Shown here: piece by piece, positions 37,027 to 46,236 of the stretch
Numbering within the stretch: the stretch's first letter is position 1
How the letters are laid out: every line of letters starts with the position of its first letter
DNA from: Hartmannibacter diazotrophicus
GTDB taxonomy: Bacteria > Pseudomonadota > Alphaproteobacteria > Rhizobiales > Pleomorphomonadaceae
DNA: 64,000 nt
Direction of reading: 5' to 3'
Assembly: GCF_900231165.1 (NCBI RefSeq)
Contig: NZ_LT960615.1
Location: 58,333-122,332, forward strand
The notes under the pieces: generated by a model
The model's database searches: none
Told to the model about the DNA's origin: nothing
The model's input: the letters and a program-made list of their open reading frames with translations, nothing else
Translations under genes and position numbers: made by a program

Positions 37027-37046
37027 TTCTTTTGACCCCAAAAGAA
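37027..37046 (+). terminator. Weak hairpin after the GntR gene
   Basis: TTCTTTTG (37027-37034) pairs with CAAAAGAA (37039-37046) around ACCC, 14 bases after the gntR stop. The stem is AT-rich and has no following T tract, so it may be a weak terminator or an operator rather than a strong stop. Confidence 0.4.
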
Positions 37047-37259
37047 TCATATAGGCCGTTTGGCGTTAGTGCCTCCTTTCATTGGACTTTCCTCAATGCC
37101 GAGGACCCCGGATCCCCAACTCGTGGGCATCCGGAATACAAAGTGCGGGATGACCGCCTTGAGTTGTTTTTTAATTGGTGATATTTCACAAAATATTAAT
37201 AACGCCCAGAAGGGCCAATCAAAGCCGAAACGGCTGAGAACGAAAGAGAGGAAACCGCC

Positions 37260-38288
37260 ATGAATTCGCTGAAAACCCGCATTTTCGGCGCGACTGCGCT
37301 AGGTCTTGCCATGCTTTGGCCCGCAGTCGGCTCGGCTGCGGATGCAGTGACGCTGCGCTTCCAGACGCACCACAGCGCCAACTCGCTGCAGGGCAAGGCA
37401 TTGCTGCGCTTTGCCGATCTCGCCAACAAGATGTCCGGCGGTTCGTTGCAAATCGAAATGCTGACGGACTCCTCGGTCGTGAAGTCTACGGAATCCTTCG
37501 AATCGGCCTCCATGGGGATCATCGACGGCGACGCCACGGGCGCGGGCTACGTCACCGGCAAGAACCCCGCCTTCCAGTTCTACGGCGACATCATGGGTGG
37601 CTATTCGACGCCCTATCAGATCCTCGGCTGGTATAAGGATGCGGGTGGCCTGGAGCTTGCCAACAAGCTCTACGAACAGTTCAACATGCACCTCATCGGT
37701 ACCTTTGTCGCGACGCCTGAATCGCTTGGCTCGACGACGTCGCTCGCCGGCATCAACGACCTCAAGGGCTGGAAATTCCGCTCTCCGCCCGGCATGGAGT
37801 CTGAGATCTTTACAAAGCTCGGCGCCGCCCCGGTCGTGATGCCCTTCGGCGAAGTCTTCACGGCCATGACCACGGGCACGGTCGCTGGCGCCGATGCGTC
37901 GACGCTCGCCGTCAACAAGGGCCTCGGCCTTTATGATGTCGGCAAGTTCGCCACCTATCCCGGCTTCCACTCGATGCCGATCGAGCATGTCGCCCTCAAC
38001 CTCGACAAGTGGAACTCTCTGACGGACGCGCAGAAGCAGATCCTTCAGTCCGCCGTCGACACGATCGCGATAGAAGTCGCCACTCAGTCTGAAATCAACG
38101 ATCGTCAGGCCGCTGCTGAACTGACCGCCGCCGGTGTGACGTTGCAGAACTGGAGCGACGAAGACCGCCTCGCTTTCCGCAAGGTCGCCCAAGAAGTCTG
38201 GGCCGACTGGGCGACGCGCAGCCCGGAAGCCAAGGAAGCCTACGACTCCCACGTCGCCTACATGAAGTCGCTCGGGATCCTCAACTGA
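37260..38288 (+). CDS. dctP: TRAP transporter substrate-binding protein (DctP)
   Basis: 342-aa periplasmic solute receptor. Signal peptide residues 1-25 (LAMLWPAVGSAADA). The DctP fold follows, with the carboxylate-binding Arg region LKGWKFRSPPGMESEIFTKL near residue 170 and PVVMPFGEVFTAMTTGTVAGAD after it. AGAGAGGAAACC precedes the ATG. Together with the DctQ and DctM genes downstream it forms a Na+-coupled importer, most probably for a sugar acid judging from the catabolic enzymes that follow. Confidence 0.93.
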   Translation: MNSLKTRIFGATALGLAMLWPAVGSAADAVTLRFQTHHSANSLQGKALLRFADLANKMSGGSLQIEMLTDSSVVKSTESFESASMGIIDGDATGAGYVTGKNPAFQFYGDIMGGYSTPYQILGWYKDAGGLELANKLYEQFNMHLIGTFVATPESLGSTTSLAGINDLKGWKFRSPPGMESEIFTKLGAAPVVMPFGEVFTAMTTGTVAGADASTLAVNKGLGLYDVGKFATYPGFHSMPIEHVALNLDKWNSLTDAQKQILQSAVDTIAIEVATQSEINDRQAAAELTAAGVTLQNWSDEDRLAFRKVAQEVWADWATRSPEAKEAYDSHVAYMKSLGILN

Positions 38289-38546
38289 TCGGGACCTGAA
38301 AGCCGGAGCTTGCCGGATCGGGCCAAAGAACCCGATGGAAGGGAAAAGCTGCGGCGTCAGTGTGGTGACTTTAACGGTCCGCATCGGAAGTTGCTGCGGA
38401 CTTTCAATCGGAACCTCTCCGCTGCCGGCAGGAATGCACGGGGCATCCTGACCTGCCGGCGGCGGACCTTCCAGCCGCAACGGCACCGCCATTCCGGTCG
38501 CAGAATGACGTCCGCCGAACCCGCCGTTCTGAAAGATGAGGCACTC

Positions 38547-39056
38547 ATGTCGGACCATGACGAGAAGTCCGCACGCCCGGCCTATCCCAAGGCGGCGCTG
38601 CTGGCATCCCCTCTGCTCTTGATCGTGGGGATCACGCTCTATGAAGTCGTCTCGCGCTACCTTTTCGGCTCGCCCACCATCTGGGTCAACGAAGCCGCGC
38701 TTTTTCTGTCGGCGCTCGTCTACCTCGTCGCCGGCGTCTACGTGATGGCGCTCGACGATCACCTGCGCATCTCGGTGATCTACGACGTCGTACCAAGGCC
38801 GGTCCAGCGCTTGTTTGACCTGATCACGCTCGCGGCCGCCCTTGTCTTCTGCGGCGGTGTCGCCTGGTTTGGCGCACCCTCCGCCTGGCGTTCACTCGTT
38901 ACCTTCGAGCGCTTCGGTACCGCCTGGAACCCGCCCATTCCAGCCATTGTCAAGCCCTTCGTCGTCGTGGCAGCCGCGCTCATGGCTCTCTTCGCGATCG
39001 TCAACTTCATTCGCTCCGGTCGGCAGGTCGATCGCGCAGACGACCGCATCGACTGA
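38547..39056 (+). CDS. dctQ: TRAP transporter small permease (DctQ)
   Basis: 169-aa inner-membrane subunit with four hydrophobic helices and the DctQ-type signature EVVSRYLFGSPTIWVNE near residue 32. ATG at 38547 has GATGAGGC upstream; ATG at 38505 is possible but lacks a ribosome site. A 258-base leader separates it from dctP, longer than usual within a TRAP operon. dctM begins 8 bases downstream. Confidence 0.88.
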   Translation: MSDHDEKSARPAYPKAALLASPLLLIVGITLYEVVSRYLFGSPTIWVNEAALFLSALVYLVAGVYVMALDDHLRISVIYDVVPRPVQRLFDLITLAAALVFCGGVAWFGAPSAWRSLVTFERFGTAWNPPIPAIVKPFVVVAAALMALFAIVNFIRSGRQVDRADDRID

Positions 39057-39064
39057 GGGCGACC

Positions 39065-40372
39065 ATGACCATCCTGACGATTTCCCTCATTCTGCTGTTC
39101 GGAATCTTCGCGCTGATGGCTGTCGGCGTTCCGCTGGCCTTTGCGGCCGGCTCGCTCGCCATGGTCGTCGCCTATCTGAAGTTCGGCACACCGGTCCTAG
39201 CCCTCGCCCACAAGACGGTCTACGGCCTCGCGACGGAGTACAGCTTCCTCTCAGTGCCGATGTTCATCCTGATGGCCTCGCTGCTGGAGCGCTCACGCCT
39301 GGCACGCGACCTCTATGACGCGCTGAACAGCGTCTTCGGCCGGGTGCGTGGCGGCGTCGGCTACGTCACGCTCGTCATCTCGGTCCTGCTCGCCGCCATC
39401 AGCGGCATCATCGGCGGCGAAATCGTCCTGCTCGGCCTTGTTGCCCTGCCACAGATGCTGCGCCTCAAGTACGATCGCAGCCTTGCGATCGGCATCGTCT
39501 GCGCCGGCGGCTCGCTCGGGACGATGATCCCGCCCTCGATCGTTTTGATCGTCTACGGCCTGACGGCCGACGTGTCTGTGCACCAGCTGTTCCTGGGGTC
39601 CTTCATTCCCGGCTTCCTGCTGGCTCTCTTCTATCTGGCCTTCATCGCCGTGCGCTGCTGGCTCAACCCGGCCGTCGCGCCGAAACCGGAGGCGGGCGAA
39701 CAGGGTCCCTTCTCCCTGTCGGCTTTCCTGCGCGGCGTGCTGCCGACGGCCGCCCTCATCGTCACGGTGTTCGGCTGCATCTACGGCGGCATCACCTCGA
39801 TCACCGAAGCGGCCAACATCGCTGTCGGCATGGCGATCCTGATCATCGCGCTGCGCGGCGAACTCAATGTCTCGATGCTTGCTCAGGCGCTGGCCCAGAC
39901 GCTGCGGGCCTGCGGCATCATCCTGTGGGTCACCTTTGGCGCCGCCGTCATGGTCGGCATCTACAATCTTTCCGGCGGCCAGAAGTTCGTAACCGACCTG
40001 ATCCTCGGGCTCAACATCTCGCCATCGATCACCGTCCTGCTGATGATGCTGATCTTCCTGATCCTCGGCATGTTCATGGATTGGATCGGCATCCTGCTCC
40101 TGTGCATGCCCATCTTCGTGCCGATCATTACCACCCTCGGCTACGACCCGGTGTGGTTCGGTGTCCTCTTCTCGGTGACCATGCAGGTGGCCTTCCTGTC
40201 ACCGCCCTTCGGTCCGGCCGCCTTCTACCTCAAAAGCGTCGCCCCGCCCGAGATCACCCTTCCGGTCATCTACGGCTCCCTGTGGCCGTTCATGTTCATC
40301 CAGCTGGCGATGCTCGCCCTGCTGCTCGCCTTCCCCGAAATCTCGCTATTCCTGCCTCACCTTGCGCGGTGA
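39065..40372 (+). CDS. dctM: TRAP transporter large permease (DctM)
   Basis: 435-aa polytopic transporter with about 12 helices. DctM motifs are visible: GGIIGGEIV-like SGIIGGEIVLLGLVALPQML near residue 120, GGSLGTMIPPSIVLIVYG near 150, and FMDWIGILLLCMPIFVPI near 337. It catalyses the substrate translocation step with the DctQ and DctP partners. Confidence 0.94.
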   Translation: MTILTISLILLFGIFALMAVGVPLAFAAGSLAMVVAYLKFGTPVLALAHKTVYGLATEYSFLSVPMFILMASLLERSRLARDLYDALNSVFGRVRGGVGYVTLVISVLLAAISGIIGGEIVLLGLVALPQMLRLKYDRSLAIGIVCAGGSLGTMIPPSIVLIVYGLTADVSVHQLFLGSFIPGFLLALFYLAFIAVRCWLNPAVAPKPEAGEQGPFSLSAFLRGVLPTAALIVTVFGCIYGGITSITEAANIAVGMAILIIALRGELNVSMLAQALAQTLRACGIILWVTFGAAVMVGIYNLSGGQKFVTDLILGLNISPSITVLLMMLIFLILGMFMDWIGILLLCMPIFVPIITTLGYDPVWFGVLFSVTMQVAFLSPPFGPAAFYLKSVAPPEITLPVIYGSLWPFMFIQLAMLALLLAFPEISLFLPHLAR

Positions 40373-40391
40373 GGCTGTCCGGAGCGTTCTG

Positions 40392-41591
40392 ATGAAGATT
40401 ACCGCGATTAAGACATATCGCTTGGAAGAATTCGCCAACGTGCTGTGGGTCCATGTCGAAACGGATGCCGGCATCACCGGTCTCGGCGAGACCTTCTATG
40501 GCGCGGGCGCCGTGGAGGCCCATATCCACGACACACTGTCGGCGCGCTTGCTCGGGCAGAATCCCCTGAACATCGAGGCTCTGCACAAGGAAATGCTGAA
40601 CCTGCCGAACGCGCAGTCCTCGACTGGCGTCGAATATCGCGCGGCCTCCGCCATCGACATTGCGCTCTGGGATCTGTTCGGCAAGGTCTGCGGTCAGCCG
40701 GTCCACCAGATGCTGGGCGGGCTCTGCTTCGACAAGCTGCGCGTCTACAACACCTGCGCCGGCACGCGCTATGTCCGCACCAACAAGATCAAGCCCGTCG
40801 ATACCTGGAACCTTGGAGGCGACGAGGGCCCTTACGAGGATCTCGACGCCTTCATGAACCGGGCCGGCGAGCTTGCCGAGGATCTTCTTTCCAACGGCAT
40901 CACCGCCATGAAGATCTGGCCCTTCGACCCCGCCGCCATGGAGAACAAGGGGCTCTTCATCACCGCCGAGCAGATGAAGACGGCGATCCGCCCGTTCGAG
41001 TTGATCCGCGAGGCGGTCGGCGACCGGATGGAGATCATGGTCGAGTTCCACAGCCTGTGGAACCTGCCGACGGCCAAGAAGATCGCCCGCGCGTTGGAGC
41101 CCTTCCAGCCGACCTGGTACGAAGATTCCATCCGCATGAACTCACCCCAGGCGCTGGCCGAATATGCGGCCTCGACGGACGTCTGGACCTGCGCGTCGGA
41201 AACGCTCGGCTCGCGCTACGCCTACAAGGAATTCCTCGACCGCGACGCGACCCACGTGGTGATGGCCGATCTCTGCTGGACCGGCGGCCTCACCGAGGGA
41301 CGCAAGATCGCGGCGATGGCCGAAACCTATCATCGCCCCTTCGCGCCGCATGACTGCATCGGCCCGGTTGGCTTCGCAGCCGCGATCCATATGTCCTTCT
41401 CCCAGCCCAATACGCTGATCCAGGAGAGCGTTCGCGCCTTCTATCGCGGCTGGTACAAGGAACTGGTCACGGCTGTGCCGAAGATCGAGAACGGCTATGT
41501 CTATCCGATGGAAGGCCTCGGCCTCGGCGTCGAGCTGCTGCCCGCGGTCTTCGACCGGCCGGACCTTTCCGGCCGGACCTCCGCACTCTGA
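40392..41591 (+). CDS. Enolase-superfamily (mandelate racemase type) sugar-acid dehydratase
   Basis: 399 aa with the N-terminal capping domain (residues 1-125) and a TIM-barrel C-terminus. Active-site candidates: Lys in AMKIWPFD (near 175), metal ligands in MVEFHSLW (near 220), YEDSI (near 245) and SETLG (near 270), and a His in RPFAPHDCIGP near 320. This pattern fits acid-sugar dehydratases of the mandelate-racemase group (mannonate/galactonate-type), but the specific subgroup is not recognised. It lies between the TRAP importer and sugar-acid dehydrogenases, so it probably dehydrates the imported acid or an intermediate to a 2-keto-3-deoxy acid. Confidence 0.82.
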   Translation: MKITAIKTYRLEEFANVLWVHVETDAGITGLGETFYGAGAVEAHIHDTLSARLLGQNPLNIEALHKEMLNLPNAQSSTGVEYRAASAIDIALWDLFGKVCGQPVHQMLGGLCFDKLRVYNTCAGTRYVRTNKIKPVDTWNLGGDEGPYEDLDAFMNRAGELAEDLLSNGITAMKIWPFDPAAMENKGLFITAEQMKTAIRPFELIREAVGDRMEIMVEFHSLWNLPTAKKIARALEPFQPTWYEDSIRMNSPQALAEYAASTDVWTCASETLGSRYAYKEFLDRDATHVVMADLCWTGGLTEGRKIAAMAETYHRPFAPHDCIGPVGFAAAIHMSFSQPNTLIQESVRAFYRGWYKELVTAVPKIENGYVYPMEGLGLGVELLPAVFDRPDLSGRTSAL

Positions 41592-41673
41592 GTTTGGGCA
41601 GAGCCACTGCGGCCAGGGACAGTAAGCTCATCCCTGCAAAGAGCGGCTATTTCAACACAACGGATGTTTTTGA

Positions 41674-42435
41674 ATGACACTCTTTGATCTTTCCGGTCGG
41701 ACCGCCCTCGTCACTGGGTCGTCCCGCGGCCTTGGGCTCGCGATCGCAACCGGACTCGCCGAGGCCGGGGCTTCGCTGGTCCTCAATGGCGTCGATGCTG
41801 CGCGCTTGGAGGCCAGAGCCGAGACCCTGCGCGCCAAGGGATATTCGGTGCGCACGGCGGCCTTCAACGTCGCCGACGAGGCTGCCGTCGTTGCCGCTTT
41901 CGAAGCGTTCGATATGGACGACGTTGCAGTCGACATTCTCGTCAACAATGCGGGCATCCAGCTGCGCAAACCGATCGTCGAACTCTCCACCGCCGAATGG
42001 CAGAAGGTGATCGACACCAACCTGACGAGTGCTTTCGTCGTCGGCCGCGAGGCGGCCAAGCGGATGATCCCGCGCAAATCCGGCAAGATCGTCAACATCG
42101 GCTCGCTGACGAGCGAACTCGCCCGCGCAACCGTCGCGCCCTATACGGTCGCCAAGGGCGGCATCAAGCTGCTGACGAAGTCGATGACGGCCGAATGGGC
42201 AGAGCACGGCATCCAGGTCAACGCAATCGGCCCCGGCTACATGATCACCGACATGAACGAAGCGCTAATCAACAATCCGCAGTTCGACGCCTGGGTGAAG
42301 GGGCGCACGCCCGCCCGCCGCTGGGGCAAGCCCGAAGAGCTGGTCGGCACAGCCGTCTACCTCTCGTCGGCCGCCTCCAACTTTGTCAGCGGCCAGATCA
42401 TCTACGTCGACGGCGGCATGATTTCAGTTCTGTAG
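41674..42435 (+). CDS. idnO: SDR dehydrogenase, gluconate 5-dehydrogenase-like (IdnO-like)
   Basis: 253-aa classical SDR. It has TGSSRGLGLAIA (residues about 15-26), NNAGIQ near 92, the catalytic Ser in NIGSLTSE, and YTVAKGG (Tyr-x3-Lys) near 157. The sequence closely follows the 5-keto-gluconate reductase / gluconate 5-dehydrogenase pattern, including LRKPIVELSTAEWQKVIDTN. With the IdnD-like gene next to it, it can interconvert 5-keto-D-gluconate and D-gluconate in L-idonate catabolism. The symbol is by similarity. Confidence 0.85.
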   Translation: MTLFDLSGRTALVTGSSRGLGLAIATGLAEAGASLVLNGVDAARLEARAETLRAKGYSVRTAAFNVADEAAVVAAFEAFDMDDVAVDILVNNAGIQLRKPIVELSTAEWQKVIDTNLTSAFVVGREAAKRMIPRKSGKIVNIGSLTSELARATVAPYTVAKGGIKLLTKSMTAEWAEHGIQVNAIGPGYMITDMNEALINNPQFDAWVKGRTPARRWGKPEELVGTAVYLSSAASNFVSGQIIYVDGGMISVL

Positions 42436-42556
42436 ATCTCCTTCCGATCGCGTGGACGAGCCTGATCGATGAGAAATCGACATCAATTCAATGCTTTGAG
42501 CGTATTCCTTTCGCTCAATTTCGATCAAATTGAGCGCCATACGCTCTGGAGCAAAA

Positions 42557-43609
42557 ATGGAGTTCGCCGCCATGCGCGCGATAGTTGCCCACCAGCCCCA
42601 TGACCTGCGCATCGAGGAGTGGCCCGACGCCGCCGCTCCCGGACCCGGCGAAGTCCGGGTCCGTGTCGCGCGTGGCGGCATCTGCGGATCGGACCTTCAC
42701 TATTATCACCACGCCGGCTTCGGCACGGTCCGGCTGAAGGAACCGATGATCCTCGGCCACGAGGTGGCGGGCCGCGTCATGGACGTTGGGGTGGGCGTTT
42801 CGGACTTTGCCGCCGACGATCCCGTCGCGATCAATCCCGGCATGCCCTGCAACGACTGCCACTTCTGCCGCAAGGGTCAGCGCAACCAGTGTCTTGACAT
42901 GAGCTTCTTCGGCAGCGCCATGCGCTTTCCGCACATGCAGGGGCTCTTCCGCGACGAGGTGACCGTTCCGGCGGAGCAGCTTTACAAGGTGCCGCAATGC
43001 CTCGACCTCGGTCTTGCAGCCTGCGCCGAACCTTTCGCGGTCTGCCTGCATGCGGTTGCGAGCGCCGGAAGCTTGCTTGGCGCAAAAGTGCTCGTTTCGG
43101 GCTGCGGGCCGATTGGAAATCTCGTCCTCGCGGCGGCGCGCCACGCCGGCGCTCGGGAAATTGTCGCGGTCGACATCGCCGATGCGGCGCTTACTGTTGC
43201 CGGAAAGCTTGGCGCCGACTCGACGATCAACCTCACCAAAACTCCGGATGGACTCGCCCCCTTCGCGGACCGCAAGGGGCTCTTCGACGCGGTCTTCGAA
43301 TGTTCCGGCGCGCCGAAGGCGCTTGCGGCTGCGCTGGACGTTGTGCGTCCGGGCGGAGCGCTCGTGACAGTTGGTCTTGGCGGCGACATCTCCTTGCCCT
43401 TGAATCTCGTTGTGACGAAGGAAATCCTGATGCGCGGCAGTTTCCGTTTTGATGCGGAATTTGGCCTCGCGGTTCATCTGATCGCCACGGGGGCCGTTGA
43501 TCTCACGCCACTCATTTCGGCGACGATGCCGGCGGCCGACGCCGACGCGGCCTTTCGCCTTGCATCCGATCGCAGCCAGTCGATGAAAGTCCAACTGGCC
43601 TTCGCCTGA
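42557..43609 (+). CDS. idnD: L-idonate 5-dehydrogenase-like zinc dehydrogenase
   Basis: 350-aa medium-chain dehydrogenase. Catalytic zinc site GICGSDLHYYHHAG and GHEVAG; an intact structural-zinc loop with four cysteines (CNDCHFCRKGQRNQC); Rossmann motif GCGPIGNL near residue 180. The Tyr-Tyr-His-His segment is typical of idonate/sorbitol dehydrogenases. Start at 42557 follows CTGGAGCAAAA. It probably oxidises L-idonate (or a related aldonate) to the 5-keto acid used by the preceding SDR. Confidence 0.87.
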   Translation: MEFAAMRAIVAHQPHDLRIEEWPDAAAPGPGEVRVRVARGGICGSDLHYYHHAGFGTVRLKEPMILGHEVAGRVMDVGVGVSDFAADDPVAINPGMPCNDCHFCRKGQRNQCLDMSFFGSAMRFPHMQGLFRDEVTVPAEQLYKVPQCLDLGLAACAEPFAVCLHAVASAGSLLGAKVLVSGCGPIGNLVLAAARHAGAREIVAVDIADAALTVAGKLGADSTINLTKTPDGLAPFADRKGLFDAVFECSGAPKALAAALDVVRPGGALVTVGLGGDISLPLNLVVTKEILMRGSFRFDAEFGLAVHLIATGAVDLTPLISATMPAADADAAFRLASDRSQSMKVQLAFA

Positions 43610-43680
43610 CCCTATTTTTCTGTTCGAACATCCCGCCTTTCGAAGGCCGTACTTTCCTGGCGGCAGGATGCTCACGACCA

Positions 43681-44667
43681 ATGGTGCGCCTTATGAAAAT
43701 CGTCTTCCACGGTCAGAATGCCTGCAGCTTTGTTCCCGGTTTCCGCGAGTTGCTGGATGCGCCACATGAAGTTGTCGAATTGCCGGACGCACTGGAGGCA
43801 AGCAAACACCGCGCGGCCTACGCGGCGGCCGACGTCATCATCGGCGTTCAGCTTTCGGTCGGATTGCCGGTTCCACCCGCACTGAAGCTCTATCAATTGC
43901 CGGGCGCCGGCTATGACGGGATCGATCTCGGCCTGATTCCTGATGGAGCAATGCTCTGCAACTGCTTCGGCCACGAAGCCGCGATTGCGGAATATGTGAT
44001 GGCGGCGCTGCTTGCCCGGCACGTTCCGCTCGTCGATGCCGACAGGCGCCTACGCCAAGGCGACTGGACCTATCGTTCCGGCGGCGCCACGAACCATCAC
44101 ACCGAACTCGGGTCGCAGTCCATCGGCCTCATCGGCTTCGGCCATATCGGCAAGGCGATCGCGGCGAGGGCTAGGGCTTTCGGAATGGAGGTCATCGTCG
44201 CCAACCGGTCGACCCCGCCGGCATCGGCGCTGTATGACCGTGCCTATCCGCTCACCGAATTCGGTGCCTTCATGGGCGCGGCCGACATCATCGTGAACAC
44301 CCTGCCGTTCAATGATCAGACGGCAGGTCTGGTCGGTGAGAAAGAACTTGCCGCCATGCGGCCACAGTGCGTGATTCTCAATGTCGGGCGCGGACCGGTG
44401 ATCGATGAAAAGGCGCTCTACGAGGCCCTTGCCGAGAACCGTATCGGCGGTGCCATTATCGACACGTGGTACGTCTATCCCGACGCCGCCAGCCCCAATT
44501 CCTTGCCGTCGTCCTTTCCGTTTCATGAGCTGACGAATGTCGTTATGACGCCGCATATGTCCGGCTGGACGCACGGCACGGTGAACCGTCGCCGTCACAC
44601 GATGGCCGACAACATCAACCGTCTCAACGCAGGCAAGACACTGCTAAATCCGATCGCACAGCAATGA
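43681..44667 (+). CDS. D-isomer-specific 2-hydroxyacid dehydrogenase
   Basis: 328 aa with the NAD-binding motif GFGHIGKAI near residue 155. Catalytic Arg region VILNVGRGPVIDEKAL (near 240), Glu in the following helix, and His in VMTPHMSGWTHGT near 293 complete the site. Belongs to the glyoxylate/hydroxypyruvate-reductase and phosphoglycerate-dehydrogenase superfamily. As the last gene of the cassette it may reduce a 2-keto acid intermediate. An ATG at 43693 is an alternative start. Confidence 0.88.
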   Translation: MVRLMKIVFHGQNACSFVPGFRELLDAPHEVVELPDALEASKHRAAYAAADVIIGVQLSVGLPVPPALKLYQLPGAGYDGIDLGLIPDGAMLCNCFGHEAAIAEYVMAALLARHVPLVDADRRLRQGDWTYRSGGATNHHTELGSQSIGLIGFGHIGKAIAARARAFGMEVIVANRSTPPASALYDRAYPLTEFGAFMGAADIIVNTLPFNDQTAGLVGEKELAAMRPQCVILNVGRGPVIDEKALYEALAENRIGGAIIDTWYVYPDAASPNSLPSSFPFHELTNVVMTPHMSGWTHGTVNRRRHTMADNINRLNAGKTLLNPIAQQ

Positions 44668-44878
44668 TGCGACAGTGTTGGGCGTGCCGAACCCAATAGG
44701 ATCAATTCTCAGAGGATTTGGTCATTTCGAGATGCGTCGCTGCGGGTTGGCGTTAGCTGGCGATTGTCGGACGGACGGTCTCGACTCGAAACATTCGGCA
44801 TTTTCGACTGCTTGTGGTTCTAATCCTTTTTACCTTGGAGATTATGCTAGGAATTCTGGAGCCGATTCTCTTTAATCG

Positions 44879-45127
44879 GCGTCATATCCGGCACGGGCAA
44901 AGAGGTTCTGGAATTCGTTTGACACGAAGATGTCTTGTGCGACGGCGCCCCAGAGATCGGGAATGGAGCGGGCCGCCTTCTTTCTGAGGGACGCCTCGAT
45001 CTTGGCGAAGGCCATCTCGATCGGGTCGAAATTGGACGAGTAGGGCGGCAGGTAGCGCAGCTTTGCACCGGCCGTTTCGATCGCCTAGTGAACGCCGGTG
45101 ACCTTATGGCCCGGAAGATTGTCCATG
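44879..45127 (-). pseudogene. IS630-family transposase C-terminal remnant
   Basis: The minus strand reads MDNLPGHKVTGVH, a stop, then AIETAGAKLRYLPPYSSNF followed by DPIEMAFAKIEASLRKKA and ends FQNLFARAGYDAD. This is the last third of an IS630 DDE transposase with its final Glu (PIE) kept but an in-frame stop. It is interrupted upstream exactly at the MDN motif by the left end of the TniA-type remnant (45128), so the transposon jumped into an IS630 copy. Confidence 0.8.
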
Positions 45128-45187
45128 TGTCGCTTGGCGCCTAATTGTAAGAATGCGCTGATTGCGTTCAGTTTTGCCATATAGTTG

Positions 45188-45213
45188 TGAGAATCTTTGC
45201 TGCAAGATTCTCA
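45188..45213. repeat. Inverted repeat in left end of TniA-type remnant
   Basis: TGAGAATCTT (45188-45197) and its exact complement AAGATTCTCA (45204-45213) with a 6-base spacer. The arms contain the same GAGAAT core found at both transposon ends, so this is probably a pair of oppositely oriented transposase binding sites. Confidence 0.5.
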
Positions 45214-45534
45214 AATTATGTGCATCTGCGAAGAAGCACACGACCCGCGAGCTCGTTCAATCATGTCCTGAGGGGCATCGGTGAACCGGACCTTGTTGTC
45301 GGCCATCATGTGCCCGCGCAGCATTCTGAGTATCTCCGGTCCGGCACGTTCGACAATGGCAACACCGGCCAGCAGAGCCGGCCGCAGTTGAAGCGGTAAG
45401 ATCGGCTTTGCCGTTGTGGGCAGATTTTCCTGATGCTCGGCAACGACATGGTCGAAATCGGGGATGATTGCGCCCAGAACTCTGAATCGCCAAAGGTCCT
45501 TTTCACGCGGCGGTGGCCACGTCATCCGGCGCAT
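45211..45534 (-). pseudogene. Unidentified ORF inside transposon remnant
   Basis: 107 codons open on the minus strand (RMTWPPPREKDLWRFRVLG near the start; LRGHMMADNKVRFTDAPQD near the end) with protein-like composition. I do not recognise the family. It sits at the end of the decayed TniA-type element where TniB/TniQ or cargo would be expected, but no ATPase or zinc motif is visible. It is likely a fragment whose upstream part is lost. Confidence 0.35.
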
Positions 45535-45799
45535 CAGTCGAAGTCGGGCAATTTCCGATTGCGGAGACCTGGTTCCGATGCCACGTTCGGCTTCAGCATC
45601 GAGCAGTCTTTCACCATGAACGGCCGCATCATGATGTTGCCGGAAAGGGGAGGGGAGTTCACCACCGCCGGCATCCCGGAGCTGGCTTCCACACAGAGGG
45701 CACGTAATACGCCATCCCAGGAGCTGGCTTCTCAGGATTGGCGCCTGTTCCGTATGTCCCGGGCTGCAGCTCGTGCAGATCTGTGTTCGCCGCGTCGCC

Positions 45800-46236
45800 T
45801 GGCACGCTTCTGGAGGTCTATGTCCTCAAGACGAGCGACGATTGTTCTCCGATGCGGCGGCTTCAGCCCTGCCGACATGCAGTTCGTTTGCACGTCCCGG
45901 ACCAGCTGCGAGACCGTGGGTCGGCTCTGCTTCAGATAGAACGCGTTGATGGTCGTCCGGACGATTTCTTCGCGCTTCTCGTCCAGGATGCGATGACCCT
46001 GCGGGCGTCAGCGTTTGCGATCCACCAGAGACAGAACGGTCCCGCCGGTGCGAAACAGCTTGATCTGGCGGTAGGCCGTCGCTTTGCTGACAACCCATCT
46101 CGACGGCGAGTTCCGCAACGTTTCCGACTGTTGTGCGGCCGGGGTGGCGCCTCAGGAAGCCGCGGATCGCATCCGCGCGCCGGCACGCTTCATCCCAAAG
46201 TGCCTCGTCAATCTCGTCGGGGAAGGGGGCAGTCAT
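45800..46236 (-). pseudogene. TniA/Mu-type transposase N-terminus, frameshifted
   Basis: ATG at 46236 opens with TAPFPDEIDEALWDEACRRA and GRTTVGNVAELAVEMG. After about residue 50 the frame shifts, and the continuation (TAYRQIKLFRTGGTVLSLVDR, then QSRPTVSQLVRDVQTN and PPHRRTIVARLEDIDLQKRA) is readable in another frame with a stop. This is the N-terminal DNA-binding part of a DDE transposase of the TniA/MuA type; the catalytic core is absent. Confidence 0.65.

Noticed and set aside
37299..38762. 487-codon minus-strand frame opposite dctP and the dctP-dctQ gap
   Set aside because: Arg/Gly/Val-rich shadow without motifs; dctP is clear on the plus strand.
42515..43681. 388-codon minus-strand frame opposite the idonate dehydrogenase
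   Set aside because: Antisense shadow; the plus strand shows both zinc sites and the Rossmann motif.
44668..44878. Possible small gene in the gap after the 2-hydroxyacid dehydrogenase
   Set aside because: The only open frame (from 44675) has no ribosome site or motif and leads into the IS630 remnant.
45773..45785. GTGCAGATCTGTG resembling half of a tra box
   Set aside because: It lies inside the TniA-type transposase remnant, far from any transfer gene, and only the core matches.
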